DNA of 64,000 nucleotides from Thermanaeromonas toyohensis ToBE (GTDB lineage: Bacteria > Bacillota > DSM-521 > Neomoorellales > Neomoorellaceae). The DNA is taken from the NCBI RefSeq assembly GCF_900176005.1, contig NZ_LT838272.1, forward strand, positions 3,249,501 through 3,313,500, written 5' to 3'. Both the position numbers and the translations under genes were made by a program. The first letter of the stretch is position 1. Every line of letters starts with the position of its first letter. Below the pieces are notes generated by a model, which saw nothing but the letters and a program-made list of their open reading frames with translations, was not told where the DNA came from and did no database searches. This document shows positions 1 to 7,928 of the stretch, piece after piece.

Positions 1-1189
1 CTAAAGCTTCCAGCAAAGAGTTGCTGGCTAGGCGGTTGGCTCCATGTACACCGGTACAGGCCACCTCACCACCAGCGTAAAGCCTTTCCAGGTTAGTCCG
101 GCCATAAAGATCTGTACGTACCCCACCCATCCAATAATGAGCGGCCGGCGCTACGGGGATCCAATAATGGTGTACTTCCAAGCCTAGCTTACGGCAGGTA
201 GAGACTACAGTGGGAAAACGCTTTTCGAGCATTTCCGGATCTAGATGGGTAACATCGAGGAAAACACAATTTGTACCCGTACGGGCCATTTCCTGGGCTA
301 TAGCCCTGGCCACTACATCCCGCGGAGCAAGTTCGGCCAGGGGATGGTAACGGGGCATAAATCTTTCCCCGGCCTTATTCCTTAAAATGCCTCCTTCCCC
401 CCGTATCGCCTCGGTAATCAGGAACCCGGAAGCCCCTGGGTGAACCAGGACGGTGGGATGGAATTGATAAAATTCCAGATCCATTACTTCCGCCCCAGCC
501 CGGAAAGCCATGGCCACCCCATCACCCGTCGCCACAGCTGGATTGGTAGTCACCGGGTAAAGGCGACCAGCCCCTCCGCTAGCTAACACTGTAGCCTTGG
601 CCAAAATAGCCTTAATTCTTCCGCTCCGGTCCAGGACTAGCGCCCCATAACAACGGCCATCAGCCACTAGGAGATCCAGCGCCATGGTTCGGGGAAGTAA
701 ATAGATATTTTTCTCCATGGCCGCCCGGGCAGCCAGGCCTTGCCATATTACTGCCCCTGTGGCATCACCACCAGCATGAAGTATGCGCCGGTGGCTGTGG
801 GCCCCCTCCTTGCCCAGGGCAAGGCGCCCGCCTTCACGGTCAAAGGGGATACCCCACTCTATAAGCTCTTGTACCCGCCTGGGTCCCTCAGTAGCCAAGA
901 CCCGGACGGCCTGAGGATCACTTAAACCGGCACCAGCGGTTAGCGTATCCTGAGCATGAAGTTCGGCCGAATCTCCCTCATCTAGAGCTGCCGCAATACC
1001 GCCTTGGGCGAGGTCGGTGGAGCACTCTGAGGGATCCTCTTTAGTTATCACCACCACCCGGTACCGGCAAGCCACCTTCAAAGCCGTAAACAGCCCGGCG
1101 ATACCGCTCCCCACAATCAAGATATCAGTTTGCTCCTGGGGGAGCCGCTTCAAGTCAAAGTTAACCAGGTAGGAAGGCACTTCCCTCAT
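1..1189 (-). CDS. nadB: L-aspartate oxidase NadB (3' end beyond window)
   Basis: FAD enzyme that oxidises L-aspartate to iminoaspartate, the first step of de novo NAD synthesis; NadA uses the product. The reading frame is open from an ATG at 1189 to the window edge, about 396 codons of a family usually near 520, so the C-terminus is missing. Visible marks are the N-terminal dinucleotide-binding stretch ILIVGSGIAG, then STDLAQGGIAA, HAGGDATG, the substrate-loop stretch YQFHPTVL and GANRLASNSLLEAL at the edge, all typical of NadB in the succinate dehydrogenase flavoprotein family. A GGAAGTGG ribosome binding site lies inside the end of nadA, three bases separate the two genes, and they are surely one operon. 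Confidence 0.96.
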   Translation of the reverse strand, partial: MREVPSYLVNFDLKRLPQEQTDILIVGSGIAGLFTALKVACRYRVVVITKEDPSECSTDLAQGGIAAALDEGDSAELHAQDTLTAGAGLSDPQAVRVLATEGPRRVQELIEWGIPFDREGGRLALGKEGAHSHRRILHAGGDATGAVIWQGLAARAAMEKNIYLLPRTMALDLLVADGRCYGALVLDRSGRIKAILAKATVLASGGAGRLYPVTTNPAVATGDGVAMAFRAGAEVMDLEFYQFHPTVLVHPGASGFLITEAIRGEGGILRNKAGERFMPRYHPLAELAPRDVVARAIAQEMARTGTNCVFLDVTHLDPEMLEKRFPTVVSTCRKLGLEVHHYWIPVAPAAHYWMGGVRTDLYGRTNLERLYAGGEVACTGVHGANRLASNSLLEAL

Positions 1190-1192
1190 AAC

Positions 1193-2095
1193 TTAAGCCA
1201 CTTCCAACATACGTTCTAAAGCCTGGTAAGCCCGAACTCGGATATCTTCTGGAACTTTGATTACCGGTCGCATTTCTTTAAGGCACTGGGCTATTTTACT
1301 TAGCGTAGTGAGCTTCATATTAGGGCAGATGAGGCCAGGAGAGAGGAGGTAAAATTTTTTCCCGGGGTTCTCCTGCTCCAGGCGATGGAGGATGCCCATC
1401 TCTGTACCGATGATAAATTCCTGGGCGTCACTTTCCCGGGCATACTTTAAAATGGCGCTGGTACTCCCCACAAAATCAGCGGCTTCCGTAACCTCCGGAC
1501 GACATTCGGGATGTACTAATATTTTGGCCTGGGGATGGGCAGCCCGTGCCTCTTCTAGCTCCTCTAAGGTAACCCTATAATGGGTAACACAAAGCCCCGG
1601 CCAGGGGATGATTTCTTTATCCGTGAAACGGGCTACATAACTAGCTAGGTTGCGATCGGGTACAAAAAGGATACGGCGATGGGGAAGGGATTGCACAACT
1701 TTAACTGCATTGCTGGAAGTACAACAAATATCGCTCTCCGCCTTAACCTCGGCCGAAGAATTTACATAGCATACTACCGCAGCATCGGGGTACTTCTCCT
1801 TCTCCCGCTTAAGTTCCTGAACATCGATACTTTCCGCCAGAGGACAACCAGCAAAAATATCCGGCAAAAGGACCGTTTTATCCGGAGCTAAGATACTGGC
1901 GCTTTCAGCCATAAAGCGCACACCGGCCAGGACTATCACTTTAGCTTCAGTCTTAGCCGCATAGCGGCTTAGCTCCAAAGAATCCCCTACCAGGTCGGCG
2001 ATATCCTGCACCACATCTTGCTGGTAATTATGAGCCAGGATCACGGCCTGCCGTTCTTTTTTAAGCTCCTCTATCTCCTTAACCAGTTCCTGCAT
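1193..2095 (-). CDS. nadA: Quinolinate synthase NadA
   Basis: Iron-sulfur enzyme that condenses iminoaspartate with dihydroxyacetone phosphate to quinolinate. At 300 aa it matches the short bacterial/archaeal form. Motifs seen are LAHNYQ near residue 20, FMAESA, AGCPLAES, CYVNSSA, HPECRPEV, GSTSAIL, GTEMGIL and CPNMKLTTL. Cys84, Cys169 and Cys257 fall where the [4Fe-4S] ligands of the Thermotoga maritima enzyme lie (C81, C168, C254). The ATG at 2095 follows a GGGGGGGAAGG purine run. It is the first gene of a nadA-nadB transcript, and nadC probably follows beyond the window edge. The niaR regulator just upstream and the candidate operator between them suggest niacin-responsive repression. Confidence 0.97.
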   Translation of the reverse strand: MQELVKEIEELKKERQAVILAHNYQQDVVQDIADLVGDSLELSRYAAKTEAKVIVLAGVRFMAESASILAPDKTVLLPDIFAGCPLAESIDVQELKREKEKYPDAAVVCYVNSSAEVKAESDICCTSSNAVKVVQSLPHRRILFVPDRNLASYVARFTDKEIIPWPGLCVTHYRVTLEELEEARAAHPQAKILVHPECRPEVTEAADFVGSTSAILKYARESDAQEFIIGTEMGILHRLEQENPGKKFYLLSPGLICPNMKLTTLSKIAQCLKEMRPVIKVPEDIRVRAYQALERMLEVA

Positions 2096-2123
2096 AGCCT
2101 TCCCCCCCTAATAGATAAGCATT

Positions 2124-2147
2124 AGACATAACAGCTGTCTTGTCACC
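2124..2147 (-). promoter_or_regulatory. Candidate NiaR operator upstream of nadA
   Basis: The short spacer between niaR and nadA carries one GACA half-site (2125-2128) and two TGTC half-sites (2136-2139 and 2141-2144) around the palindrome ACAGCTGT. This resembles the TGTC/GACA-type operators I recall for NiaR (YrxA) regulons. The assignment rests on this pattern plus position, not on a motif search. Confidence 0.4.
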
Positions 2148-2171
2148 TTTAAGCCAATTATAAAGCGGCTC

Positions 2172-2690
2172 CTACCTGGCGTCAATCAAAAGAATACCAG
2201 CCCTGGCCAAAGCCCCTTCAATAGCCTCCAGGGCCTCTTCCTTCGCTGCTGTCACCGTATGGAGATGGACACCGTGTTCTGTCAAGGTATAAAGGGGCTT
2301 AGCTCCGCTCCTTTGAAGATTCTCTAAAAACTCGTATACCTCCCTCCGCGAGGATAGCATCAAAAAGCCACGTAGCTCCCCGTACACCGGGTGTTCTACC
2401 ACCACATCCAGAACCCGCCCGCCGTTATCCACTATTATTAAAAGCTCCTGTTCCATACCCTCCATATCATGCCGGCAGGCAAAGGTCCGTCGGTATCCTT
2501 CTTCCCTAGGGGCCAAAACATATCCCTGGGGTGTGGCCAAGATGTCGGTTCCGCCAGCCCTTAAAATAGCTACATCCTGCACTATGACCTGCCTACTTAC
2601 TCCCAAACGCCGAGCCAGTTCCGCCCCTGTGATAGGTTCACCAACCTTTAGGATTTCCAGTATCCTTTCTCGCCTTTCAAGCGCCTTCAC
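2172..2690 (-). CDS. niaR: NiaR-type transcriptional repressor of NAD biosynthesis (3H domain)
   Basis: Helix-turn-helix regulator (residues ~5-55, with ITGAELARRLGVSRQ) followed by a 3H domain with spaced histidines (CRHDM, VEHPVYGELRG, LTEHGVHLHTV). NiaR proteins bind nicotinic acid through this domain and repress NAD synthesis and niacin uptake genes. I place the start at GTG 2690 because GGGGAGG lies eight bases upstream and the resulting 172 aa is the normal family size. An upstream in-frame TTG at 2759 would add a basic 23-residue tail and has no better ribosome binding site. The gene lies directly upstream of nadA-nadB on the same strand, so it may be cotranscribed or autoregulated. 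Confidence 0.9.
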   Translation of the reverse strand: MKALERRERILEILKVGEPITGAELARRLGVSRQVIVQDVAILRAGGTDILATPQGYVLAPREEGYRRTFACRHDMEGMEQELLIIVDNGGRVLDVVVEHPVYGELRGFLMLSSRREVYEFLENLQRSGAKPLYTLTEHGVHLHTVTAAKEEALEAIEGALARAGILLIDAR

Positions 2691-2866
2691 TTTATAGTCC
2701 TCCCCAAAGGTCCTTTTCGTCCTGGTTTTCCGACCACGGGATCGGCGTAAAATTCCCAAAGGAAAATCCTAAGGGAAAATCTCAAAGAAATAATATAAAA
2801 TATAATCCCATCCAACCTAGCAAGCTACTATGTTTTCTTTCTCTCTTCTTTACACCTCCTTCAGTT

Positions 2867-2895
2867 TTGGCATTAACAATAATTCATACTATAAT
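2867..2895 (+). promoter_or_regulatory. Sigma-A promoter for the PhoU-like gene
   Basis: TTGGCA (2867-2872), a 17-base spacer and a perfect TATAAT (2890-2895). It lies 32 bases before the ATG of the gene at 2928. Confidence 0.8.
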
Positions 2896-2927
2896 TATAA
2901 TTACCAACCGAGAAGGGAGGCAACCCT

Positions 2928-3461
2928 ATGCAGTACCAGGCCTGGATGCCCGAAAATTATGTGGAAGCTCTACGAGAAGGATTAAAGTTAGTATATACAG
3001 CTTTCCTAAAGCATAACCCCAAATATCTCCCTGAATTAGAAATCCTAACTAAAAAGCTACAAAAATGGGCCCAAGGAAACATCCCTTCCGCCTTGGCTCC
3101 TCCCTCTTTAGCCTTAAGTATAAGCCAACTATCCATAGCTGTACAGAATAAGATCCGGGAAGGCCTTCTCTTTAGCGACAAAGCAGTGGCTGAGGTACGT
3201 GAGCTTTTCGAAGGAACTGAGGAGTTGTTGGGCCATTTCCAGGATCTTCTGCTTACCCGCAACTCTGTCCTCCGCCAATACATCTTAGGAAAAGCCTCAG
3301 AGTTCGAGGAGAAAATGCGCCATTTTGCTACTGAGCATGAAGAAAGGCTCATTAAAGGTATCTGCCTTCCCCGCTCTTCTACTGTATACCTGGCTTTGCT
3401 AGATGCCTTCAAGGAGGTATTATGGGGTTTGAAAGAGGCGGCTAGTAAAATGGCCCCGTGA
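2928..3461 (+). CDS. PhoU-like helical domain protein
   Basis: 177-residue, all-helical, probably cytoplasmic protein. The C-terminal half has the pattern of the PhoU-like domain found at the end of Na+/phosphate cotransporters of the NptA/YjbB type: a long charged helix ending in EERLIKGICLPRSSTVYLALLDAFKEV, where the short motif before SSTVYL followed by LLD resembles the second PhoU repeat. No membrane segments are present, so it is a free-standing version. AAGGGAGG precedes the ATG by seven bases and a strong promoter lies upstream. It is transcribed alone and converges on mtnA with only three bases between stop codons. A role in phosphate signalling is possible but not shown. Confidence 0.7.
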   Translation: MQYQAWMPENYVEALREGLKLVYTAFLKHNPKYLPELEILTKKLQKWAQGNIPSALAPPSLALSISQLSIAVQNKIREGLLFSDKAVAEVRELFEGTEELLGHFQDLLLTRNSVLRQYILGKASEFEEKMRHFATEHEERLIKGICLPRSSTVYLALLDAFKEVLWGLKEAASKMAP

Positions 3462-3464
3462 TAT

Positions 3465-4529
3465 TTATTTCTGCCTGGCCGCCTCTTTAAAGAGCACCTG
3501 GGAGATGCTTTCTTGGTAAGGTGGCCGCAAGATCCCTTTCTCAGTAATTATGGCTGTTATATAATGGTGGGGTGTTACATCAAAGGCCGGGTTAAAGACG
3601 GCGATGCCTTGGGGAGCTATCGGCCTTAAGCCCAGATGGGTGATTTCTGCCGGTTCCCTCTCCTCAATGGGGATTTCTTCCCCTGTAGCTAAAGTCAAAT
3701 CAAAGGTAGAACTGGGGGCTGCTACATAAAAGGGCAGCCCATGTTCCCGGGCTAAAATGGCCAGGCCATAGGTACCTATCTTATTGGCTACATCACCGTT
3801 GGCGGCGATCCGGTCGGCGCCCACCACCACCGCCTGTACCCAACCTTTCTGCATAACTACCGCCGCCATGCTGTCGGTGATAAGGGTTACGGGTATACCC
3901 GCCTGCTTAAGCTCCCAAGCTGTTAACCTGGCACCCTGCAAGAGTGGTCTTGTTTCATCCACAAAAACGCGCAATACCTTCCCCTGGGTAGCCAGATAAT
4001 ATACGGGTGCTAAAGCCGTACCATAACGGGCTGTGGCTAAAGTACCAGCATTGCAGTGGGTGAGGATGGCCTGGGCTTCCTTCAACAGCTCCGCACCGTA
4101 ACGGCCTATAGCCAGACACATGCTTTCATCTTCTTGCTGTATAGCCAGGGCCTCCCTTAAGACTAGCTCCTTAATCTTCTCCACACCCAACCCCTGGGCT
4201 CTAGCTACTTTTTCCTGTACCCTCTTTAAGGCCCAGAAGAGATTTACCGCTGTGGGCCGGGAAGAAGCCAGGTAATCCGCAGCTTTTTTTAACTGGGCGC
4301 AAAGTTCTTCCTCACCCTTGGCCTGGAAGTCTTTAATGGCTAAATACAACCCGAAGGCAGCAGCTATACCTAATGCAGGAGCTCCCCGTACCTTAAGCTC
4401 TCTTATGGCTTTCCAAACTTCTTCCACAGTCCGAGGCCGGATAAAGACTAGCTCTTCGGGCAGGCGCGTCTGATCAATAATTTCTAACTCTCCATCCCGC
4501 CAAACAATAGGGGATACCGGCTCAGGCAT
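3465..4529 (-). CDS. mtnA: Methylthioribose-1-phosphate isomerase MtnA
   Basis: Aldose-ketose isomerase of the methionine salvage pathway, converting 5-methylthioribose 1-phosphate to the ribulose phosphate. It belongs to the eIF2B-alpha-like family, 354 aa as usual. The catalytic cysteine is in THCNAG (Cys159) and the catalytic aspartate in VGADRI (Asp239), equal to C160/D240 of B. subtilis. Other marks are RGAPALGI, DETRP, TDSMAA and NKIGTYGLA. The ATG at 4529 is preceded by purine-rich sequence (AAGGTAGGG and AAGGGG). No other methionine salvage gene is present in the window and no S-box was seen upstream. Ribose-1-phosphate isomerase paralogues exist, so the exact substrate is by family. 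Confidence 0.92.
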   Translation of the reverse strand: MPEPVSPIVWRDGELEIIDQTRLPEELVFIRPRTVEEVWKAIRELKVRGAPALGIAAAFGLYLAIKDFQAKGEEELCAQLKKAADYLASSRPTAVNLFWALKRVQEKVARAQGLGVEKIKELVLREALAIQQEDESMCLAIGRYGAELLKEAQAILTHCNAGTLATARYGTALAPVYYLATQGKVLRVFVDETRPLLQGARLTAWELKQAGIPVTLITDSMAAVVMQKGWVQAVVVGADRIAANGDVANKIGTYGLAILAREHGLPFYVAAPSSTFDLTLATGEEIPIEEREPAEITHLGLRPIAPQGIAVFNPAFDVTPHHYITAIITEKGILRPPYQESISQVLFKEAARQK

Positions 4530-4578
4530 TTCCCCTTATCCCTACCTTTCGTAAGTTAACCTTGACCGAAGTTTGACA

Positions 4579-4605
4579 CCTAAAAAATTAGAAACTCTTT
4601 TTAGG
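4579..4605. repeat. Inverted repeat upstream of mtnA
   Basis: CCTAAAAA (4579-4586) and TTTTTAGG (4598-4605) form an 8-bp, A/T-rich inverted repeat with an 11-base loop, 50-76 bases upstream of the mtnA start. It could be an operator or a weak hairpin in the mtnA leader. The rest of the 277-base divergent spacer shows nothing else apart from the rightward promoter. Confidence 0.35.
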
Positions 4606-4748
4606 CTGTAAAGTTGAAGTTGCTTCCATAAAAATTTCAAGGCTTTCCCAGATCGCCCTCAAACTTGAGCTTCATCAACTTTCTACCTCTTAAGGGTTCT
4701 TCTCCTCTTTTATACTTTCCTCCTCCTTTATATTAAAAATTTTACCTT

Positions 4749-4777
4749 TTGGCAGCAGGGAAAAATAGCTTTATAAT
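4749..4777 (+). promoter_or_regulatory. Sigma-A promoter for the carbonic-anhydrase-like gene
   Basis: TTGGCA (4749-4754), 17 bases, then TATAAT (4772-4777), the same hexamers and spacing as the promoter at 2867. AGGAGGTGG follows as the ribosome binding site for the ATG at 4807. Confidence 0.8.
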
Positions 4778-4806
4778 TACTTCTAGGAGTAGGAGGTGGT
4801 ATACCA

Positions 4807-5184
4807 ATGTCCCGCTGCCATGCCTGTGTGTTAACTTGTATGGATTATAGAATCCAGTACCCAGTGAGCCGTTGGCTAGAAAATAAAGGGTTAAAAGAGA
4901 ACTATGATTACATAGCTCTACCTGGTGCTAGCCGCAATTTTTTATCAGAAGGTAAGGTGGCTATGATAGAAACTTCCATTAGGCTACACCAAATAAAGGA
5001 AGTGTATTTAATTCACCATGAAGACTGTGGAGCCTATGGCCTAGGAAACCTCCCAGTTGAGGAGCAGCTTAAAAGGCAAGAAGAGGACATGCGTCAGGCC
5101 GCTCAAGTTATAAAGGCACGTTATCCCCATTTGGTTATACACTTGGTTTTTGTCCACTTGGATGGCAGTATACTAGAAGTATGA
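4807..5184 (+). CDS. Short beta-carbonic-anhydrase-like zinc protein
   Basis: 125 residues with the zinc-site pattern of beta-carbonic anhydrases: CMDYR (Cys11, Asp13, Arg15, the C-x-D-x-R element) and HHEDCGAYG (the H-x-x-C element). LPGASRNF corresponds to the strand after the Asp/Arg dyad. It is much shorter than classical enzymes (about 200 aa) because the C-terminal helices are missing, and similar mini forms are known. If active it would hydrate CO2 in the cytoplasm, and whether it does so is inference. It has its own promoter and the ribosome binding site AGGAGGTGG. The last seven codons and stop are copied again 67 bases downstream (see the repeat). Confidence 0.8.
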   Translation: MSRCHACVLTCMDYRIQYPVSRWLENKGLKENYDYIALPGASRNFLSEGKVAMIETSIRLHQIKEVYLIHHEDCGAYGLGNLPVEEQLKRQEEDMRQAAQVIKARYPHLVIHLVFVHLDGSILEV

Positions 5185-5258
5185 TCTCAATCGGGCTATC
5201 TCGTAAGCGTTTTCGGCGGCGCTTTCTGATGGCAGTATACTAGAAGTATGATCTCAAT
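5161..5258. repeat. 31-bp direct repeat duplicating a gene 3' end
   Basis: A perfect 31-bp repeat occurs at 5161-5191 and 5228-5258, with 36 bases of GC-rich sequence between. The first copy encodes the last residues DGSILEV and the stop of the carbonic-anhydrase-like gene. The second repeats these codons and stop without a gene body. It looks like a local duplication with later loss or insertion. Confidence 0.9.
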
Positions 5259-5329
5259 GCGTGATAAAACGGAGTGCTATTAGATTGGAGCAAGTTGGCA
5301 TAATACGGAGGTGGGGAGTGGGCTGACCG

Positions 5330-6664
5330 TTGTACGGCTGCCAAAGCCATATGCTAGGACATAAAGTCAAGGTATTTATCACCGGATGTTCCCACCGGGG
5401 AGAAGGTTTAGGCCGCCTCCCTTCAGGCCAGATCATTTTTATCCCCTATGCCCTCCCTGGAGAAGAGGTGGAATGCCAAGTAACAGAAGTTAAACGTGAC
5501 TACGCTCGGGGCCGGTTGGAAAAGATCGTGGCTCCCTCTCCTCACCGCATCGAACCAGCCTGCCCGGTATTTTACACTTGCGGTGGGTGCCATCTGCAAC
5601 ATGCCGCTTACCCCCTTCAGCTAGAAATCAAAAGGCGGCAAGTAGAGGAAGCTTTGTTGCGGTTAGGAAAACTCCAAGGTTATACCCTTAAGCCTGTACT
5701 AGGGATGGATTGGCCCTGGAGATACCGTAATAAAGTACACCTACATGTAGGGAAAATAAACGAAACCCTTCGGTTGGGCCTTTATCAAGAAAGATCCCAT
5801 GAACTAGTAGATACCAGAGACTGCCTGTTACTCCCAGAAGATATGGTAAAAATATGGCAAATCCTGGAAGAAGAAGGAATCCCCCACATCCAGGAAAAAG
5901 GTCTCTACGGTGCCCTCCTCCGAAAATCCTTCTCTACAGGAGAAATAATGGTCGGCCTTGTTGGCTATCAAGATCTTTGTCCTGAAGGACGACTGTTCCA
6001 GAACCTCCTGAATTACGGGGCCTCCTCGATAGTACAAATTTTACCAGGGAACGGTCTCAAAGTACTAGCCGGGCAAAAATATCTTTGGGAAGAGATAGGA
6101 CCCTGCCGTTTCCGCCTTTCTCCCACTTCTTTCTTCCAGGTCAACCCCCGTCAAGCTGCTAAGATTTATGAAATCGTTTTAGACTATGCGAGCCTTACTG
6201 GGAAGGAAACGGTAATAGATATTTATTCTGGTACCGGAACTATAGCCCTCTTTCTGGCCCCTCGAGCATCTAAAGTATATGGCCTAGAAGTATCTGAGGA
6301 AGCTCTAGCTGATGCCCGAGCCAATGCCCAGGAAAATAAAGCAAAAAACGTCTCCTTCCTCTGGGGCCCTGCCGAAAGGTCGCTTCCTCGCCTCCTTGAG
6401 AAAGGGACAAAGGCAGAGGTCATAGTCCTCGACCCACCCCGCCAAGGATGCCATCCCCGCGTCCTGGAAACTGTAGCCCGTTCCCGGCCTCGCCGCCTTA
6501 TCTATGTTTCTTGTTATCCAGCCACCCTGGCCCGGGACTTGCAATACCTCTCCTGCCAGGGGTACTGGATAAAGGAAGTACAACCGGTAGACATGTTTCC
6601 CCAAACCCATCATATCGAATGCGTAGCCCTTCTCCTTCCTAAAGACAATAGAAAATCAAAATAA
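5330..6664 (+). CDS. 23S rRNA (uracil-C5)-methyltransferase, RlmD/RumA family
   Basis: SAM-dependent enzyme making 5-methyluridine in 23S rRNA (or a TrmA-like relative). It has an N-terminal TRAM domain (residues ~9-66), a [4Fe-4S] motif CPVFYTCGGCHLQH near 83, a SAM-binding YSGTGTIALFL, the DPPRQGC motif, the nucleophile in YVSCYPATLARD and the C-terminal HIECVALL base motif. 444 aa is normal. The first in-frame start is TTG 5330, which has GGAGGTGGGGAG upstream at a rather long distance. ATG 5351 is the alternative. The site specificity (U747 or U1939 type) cannot be read from sequence alone. Confidence 0.92.
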   Translation: MYGCQSHMLGHKVKVFITGCSHRGEGLGRLPSGQIIFIPYALPGEEVECQVTEVKRDYARGRLEKIVAPSPHRIEPACPVFYTCGGCHLQHAAYPLQLEIKRRQVEEALLRLGKLQGYTLKPVLGMDWPWRYRNKVHLHVGKINETLRLGLYQERSHELVDTRDCLLLPEDMVKIWQILEEEGIPHIQEKGLYGALLRKSFSTGEIMVGLVGYQDLCPEGRLFQNLLNYGASSIVQILPGNGLKVLAGQKYLWEEIGPCRFRLSPTSFFQVNPRQAAKIYEIVLDYASLTGKETVIDIYSGTGTIALFLAPRASKVYGLEVSEEALADARANAQENKAKNVSFLWGPAERSLPRLLEKGTKAEVIVLDPPRQGCHPRVLETVARSRPRRLIYVSCYPATLARDLQYLSCQGYWIKEVQPVDMFPQTHHIECVALLLPKDNRKSK

Positions 6665-6744
6665 GTGGCAGGAAAAAATCGATTTATGTTGAATTTTCCA
6701 GGTGAGCCGTCTGGGGAAAAGCTTTTAGAAAAATTGATGGGTTT

Positions 6745-7524
6745 ATGGGGGAAATGATGATGCCGGGTAAAATTAAAGGGCTGGCTATTTTTTTGTTCGC
6801 TTTACAGGGGTTATTAGCCCTTTTCTGGCTATCCAGAGGTTCTCCAACGGTGTTGTCCAGGTTCCCGAGCCTCCCCCCTCCTTCCCCTCCGGCCTGGGAG
6901 GGCGCCCTACATCCCCTAAGTTCCCCCGATACCCAGCCTACTGCTATGGCTATAGGAAAGGAATTGCCTTCAGCAGAAACTACTGCGGAATCAGCGAAAT
7001 CCTCAGTACATAATCCAACGAATAAAACCGGAACCTCTAGAGGTGGCGAGGGAGTTGTTGCTAGGAAGGAAATAAGAACGGGCGGGCGCGGGGAAGAAGC
7101 CGGGCCAGGGGAGAGCCCTGTCCAAGCTTTCGTCCCTCCTAAAAAGGGTTACTGGATCGAAGTCTTGGTGGGAAGCCAAAAAATGCGTATCTACCAAGAA
7201 GGGCAGCTAAAGAAAGAATGGGTGGTCTCTACCGGTACCCCAGACAAGCCCACCCCTCTCGGAGTATTTGCGATACAAAATCGCGGGGAGTGGTTCTATA
7301 ATCCCAAATATAACCAGGGGGCTAAATGGTGGGTCTCCTTTAAAGACTGGGGTGTATATCTTTTCCATAGCTTGCCTATGGATCGCGACCAACGGATCAT
7401 ACCGGAAGAGGCCTTAAAGCTTGGTACCCCCGCTTCCCATGGCTGCGTCCGGTTAGAGGTTGATAATGCTAAATGGATCTATGACCATATACCCCAGGGT
7501 ACTCCCGTATATATACATGAATGA
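6745..7524 (+). CDS. Membrane-anchored L,D-transpeptidase (YkuD domain)
   Basis: Cell-wall enzyme that forms 3-3 peptide cross-links or attaches proteins to peptidoglycan. A short N-terminus is followed by one hydrophobic helix (residues ~10-28), a proline/serine/glycine-rich linker to ~130, then the YkuD catalytic domain to the end. The active-site motif is SHGCVRL with the nucleophilic cysteine; FHSLP carries the upstream histidine. Several ATGs lie close together (6745, 6754, 6757, 6760), and GGGGGA would suit the later ones better. It stands alone on the plus strand after rlmD. A second L,D-transpeptidase lies at 22739. Confidence 0.88.
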   Translation: MGEMMMPGKIKGLAIFLFALQGLLALFWLSRGSPTVLSRFPSLPPPSPPAWEGALHPLSSPDTQPTAMAIGKELPSAETTAESAKSSVHNPTNKTGTSRGGEGVVARKEIRTGGRGEEAGPGESPVQAFVPPKKGYWIEVLVGSQKMRIYQEGQLKKEWVVSTGTPDKPTPLGVFAIQNRGEWFYNPKYNQGAKWWVSFKDWGVYLFHSLPMDRDQRIIPEEALKLGTPASHGCVRLEVDNAKWIYDHIPQGTPVYIHE

Positions 7525-7533
7525 ACCATATTT

Positions 7534-7563
7534 AAAAAGGCCCTGGGGTATAGTCCCCGGGCC
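7534..7563 (-). terminator. Rho-independent terminator
   Basis: On the minus strand GGCCCGGGG pairs with CCCCAGGGCC (one bulge) across a six-base loop and is followed by TTTTT. It ends the small leftward gene at 7567. The hairpin may also slow transcription from the L,D-transpeptidase side. Confidence 0.8.
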
Positions 7564-7566
7564 TGC

Positions 7567-7758
7567 CTAAGTATTGGGCTTAGGTGTTTTAGGGCTTCCA
7601 GTCTTAAGATCGTGGATAAATTTCTCCCTTTCCGCCGAGATCCCTTCTGAGCGCCTGAGGATAGAACGTACAAATTCCTGGCGCTTCTGCTCCAACTCTT
7701 CCCCTAGCCTTTCCGCCTCCCAGCGCTGTTCATCTATTTTTCGGGGGTTATCCTGCAA
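7567..7758 (-). CDS. Small charged coiled-coil protein of unknown function
   Basis: 63 codons with a TTG start at 7758. I accept it as real because AAGGAGG lies eight bases before the TTG and a clear terminator begins a few bases after the stop, giving a complete single-gene unit. The protein is very rich in Glu, Arg, Lys and Gln and is predicted helical (RLGEELEQKRQEFVRSILRR), ending in a Pro/Thr/Lys tail. There is no Cys and no membrane segment. I do not recognise a family. Confidence 0.68.
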   Translation of the reverse strand: MQDNPRKIDEQRWEAERLGEELEQKRQEFVRSILRRSEGISAEREKFIHDLKTGSPKTPKPNT

Positions 7759-7928
7759 GCCTTTAGCCTCCTTCCCAAGTTCTAAACCTTACGGTTTCTA
7801 CCCCAACTTTAACCTACATTAAGAGTACCCCTGGCCTGGTAGGCAAACCTAAAACATTAAGCCTAACCACTAGGGAAAACCCTCACCATAAGGTTTCCTT
7901 TAAAGGGCACCCATCTTTATTATTCGCC

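Noticed and set aside
4530-4806. SAM (S-box) riboswitch before mtnA
   Set aside because: mtnA genes often have one, but no S-box core sequence is found on the minus strand; only a small inverted repeat is present.
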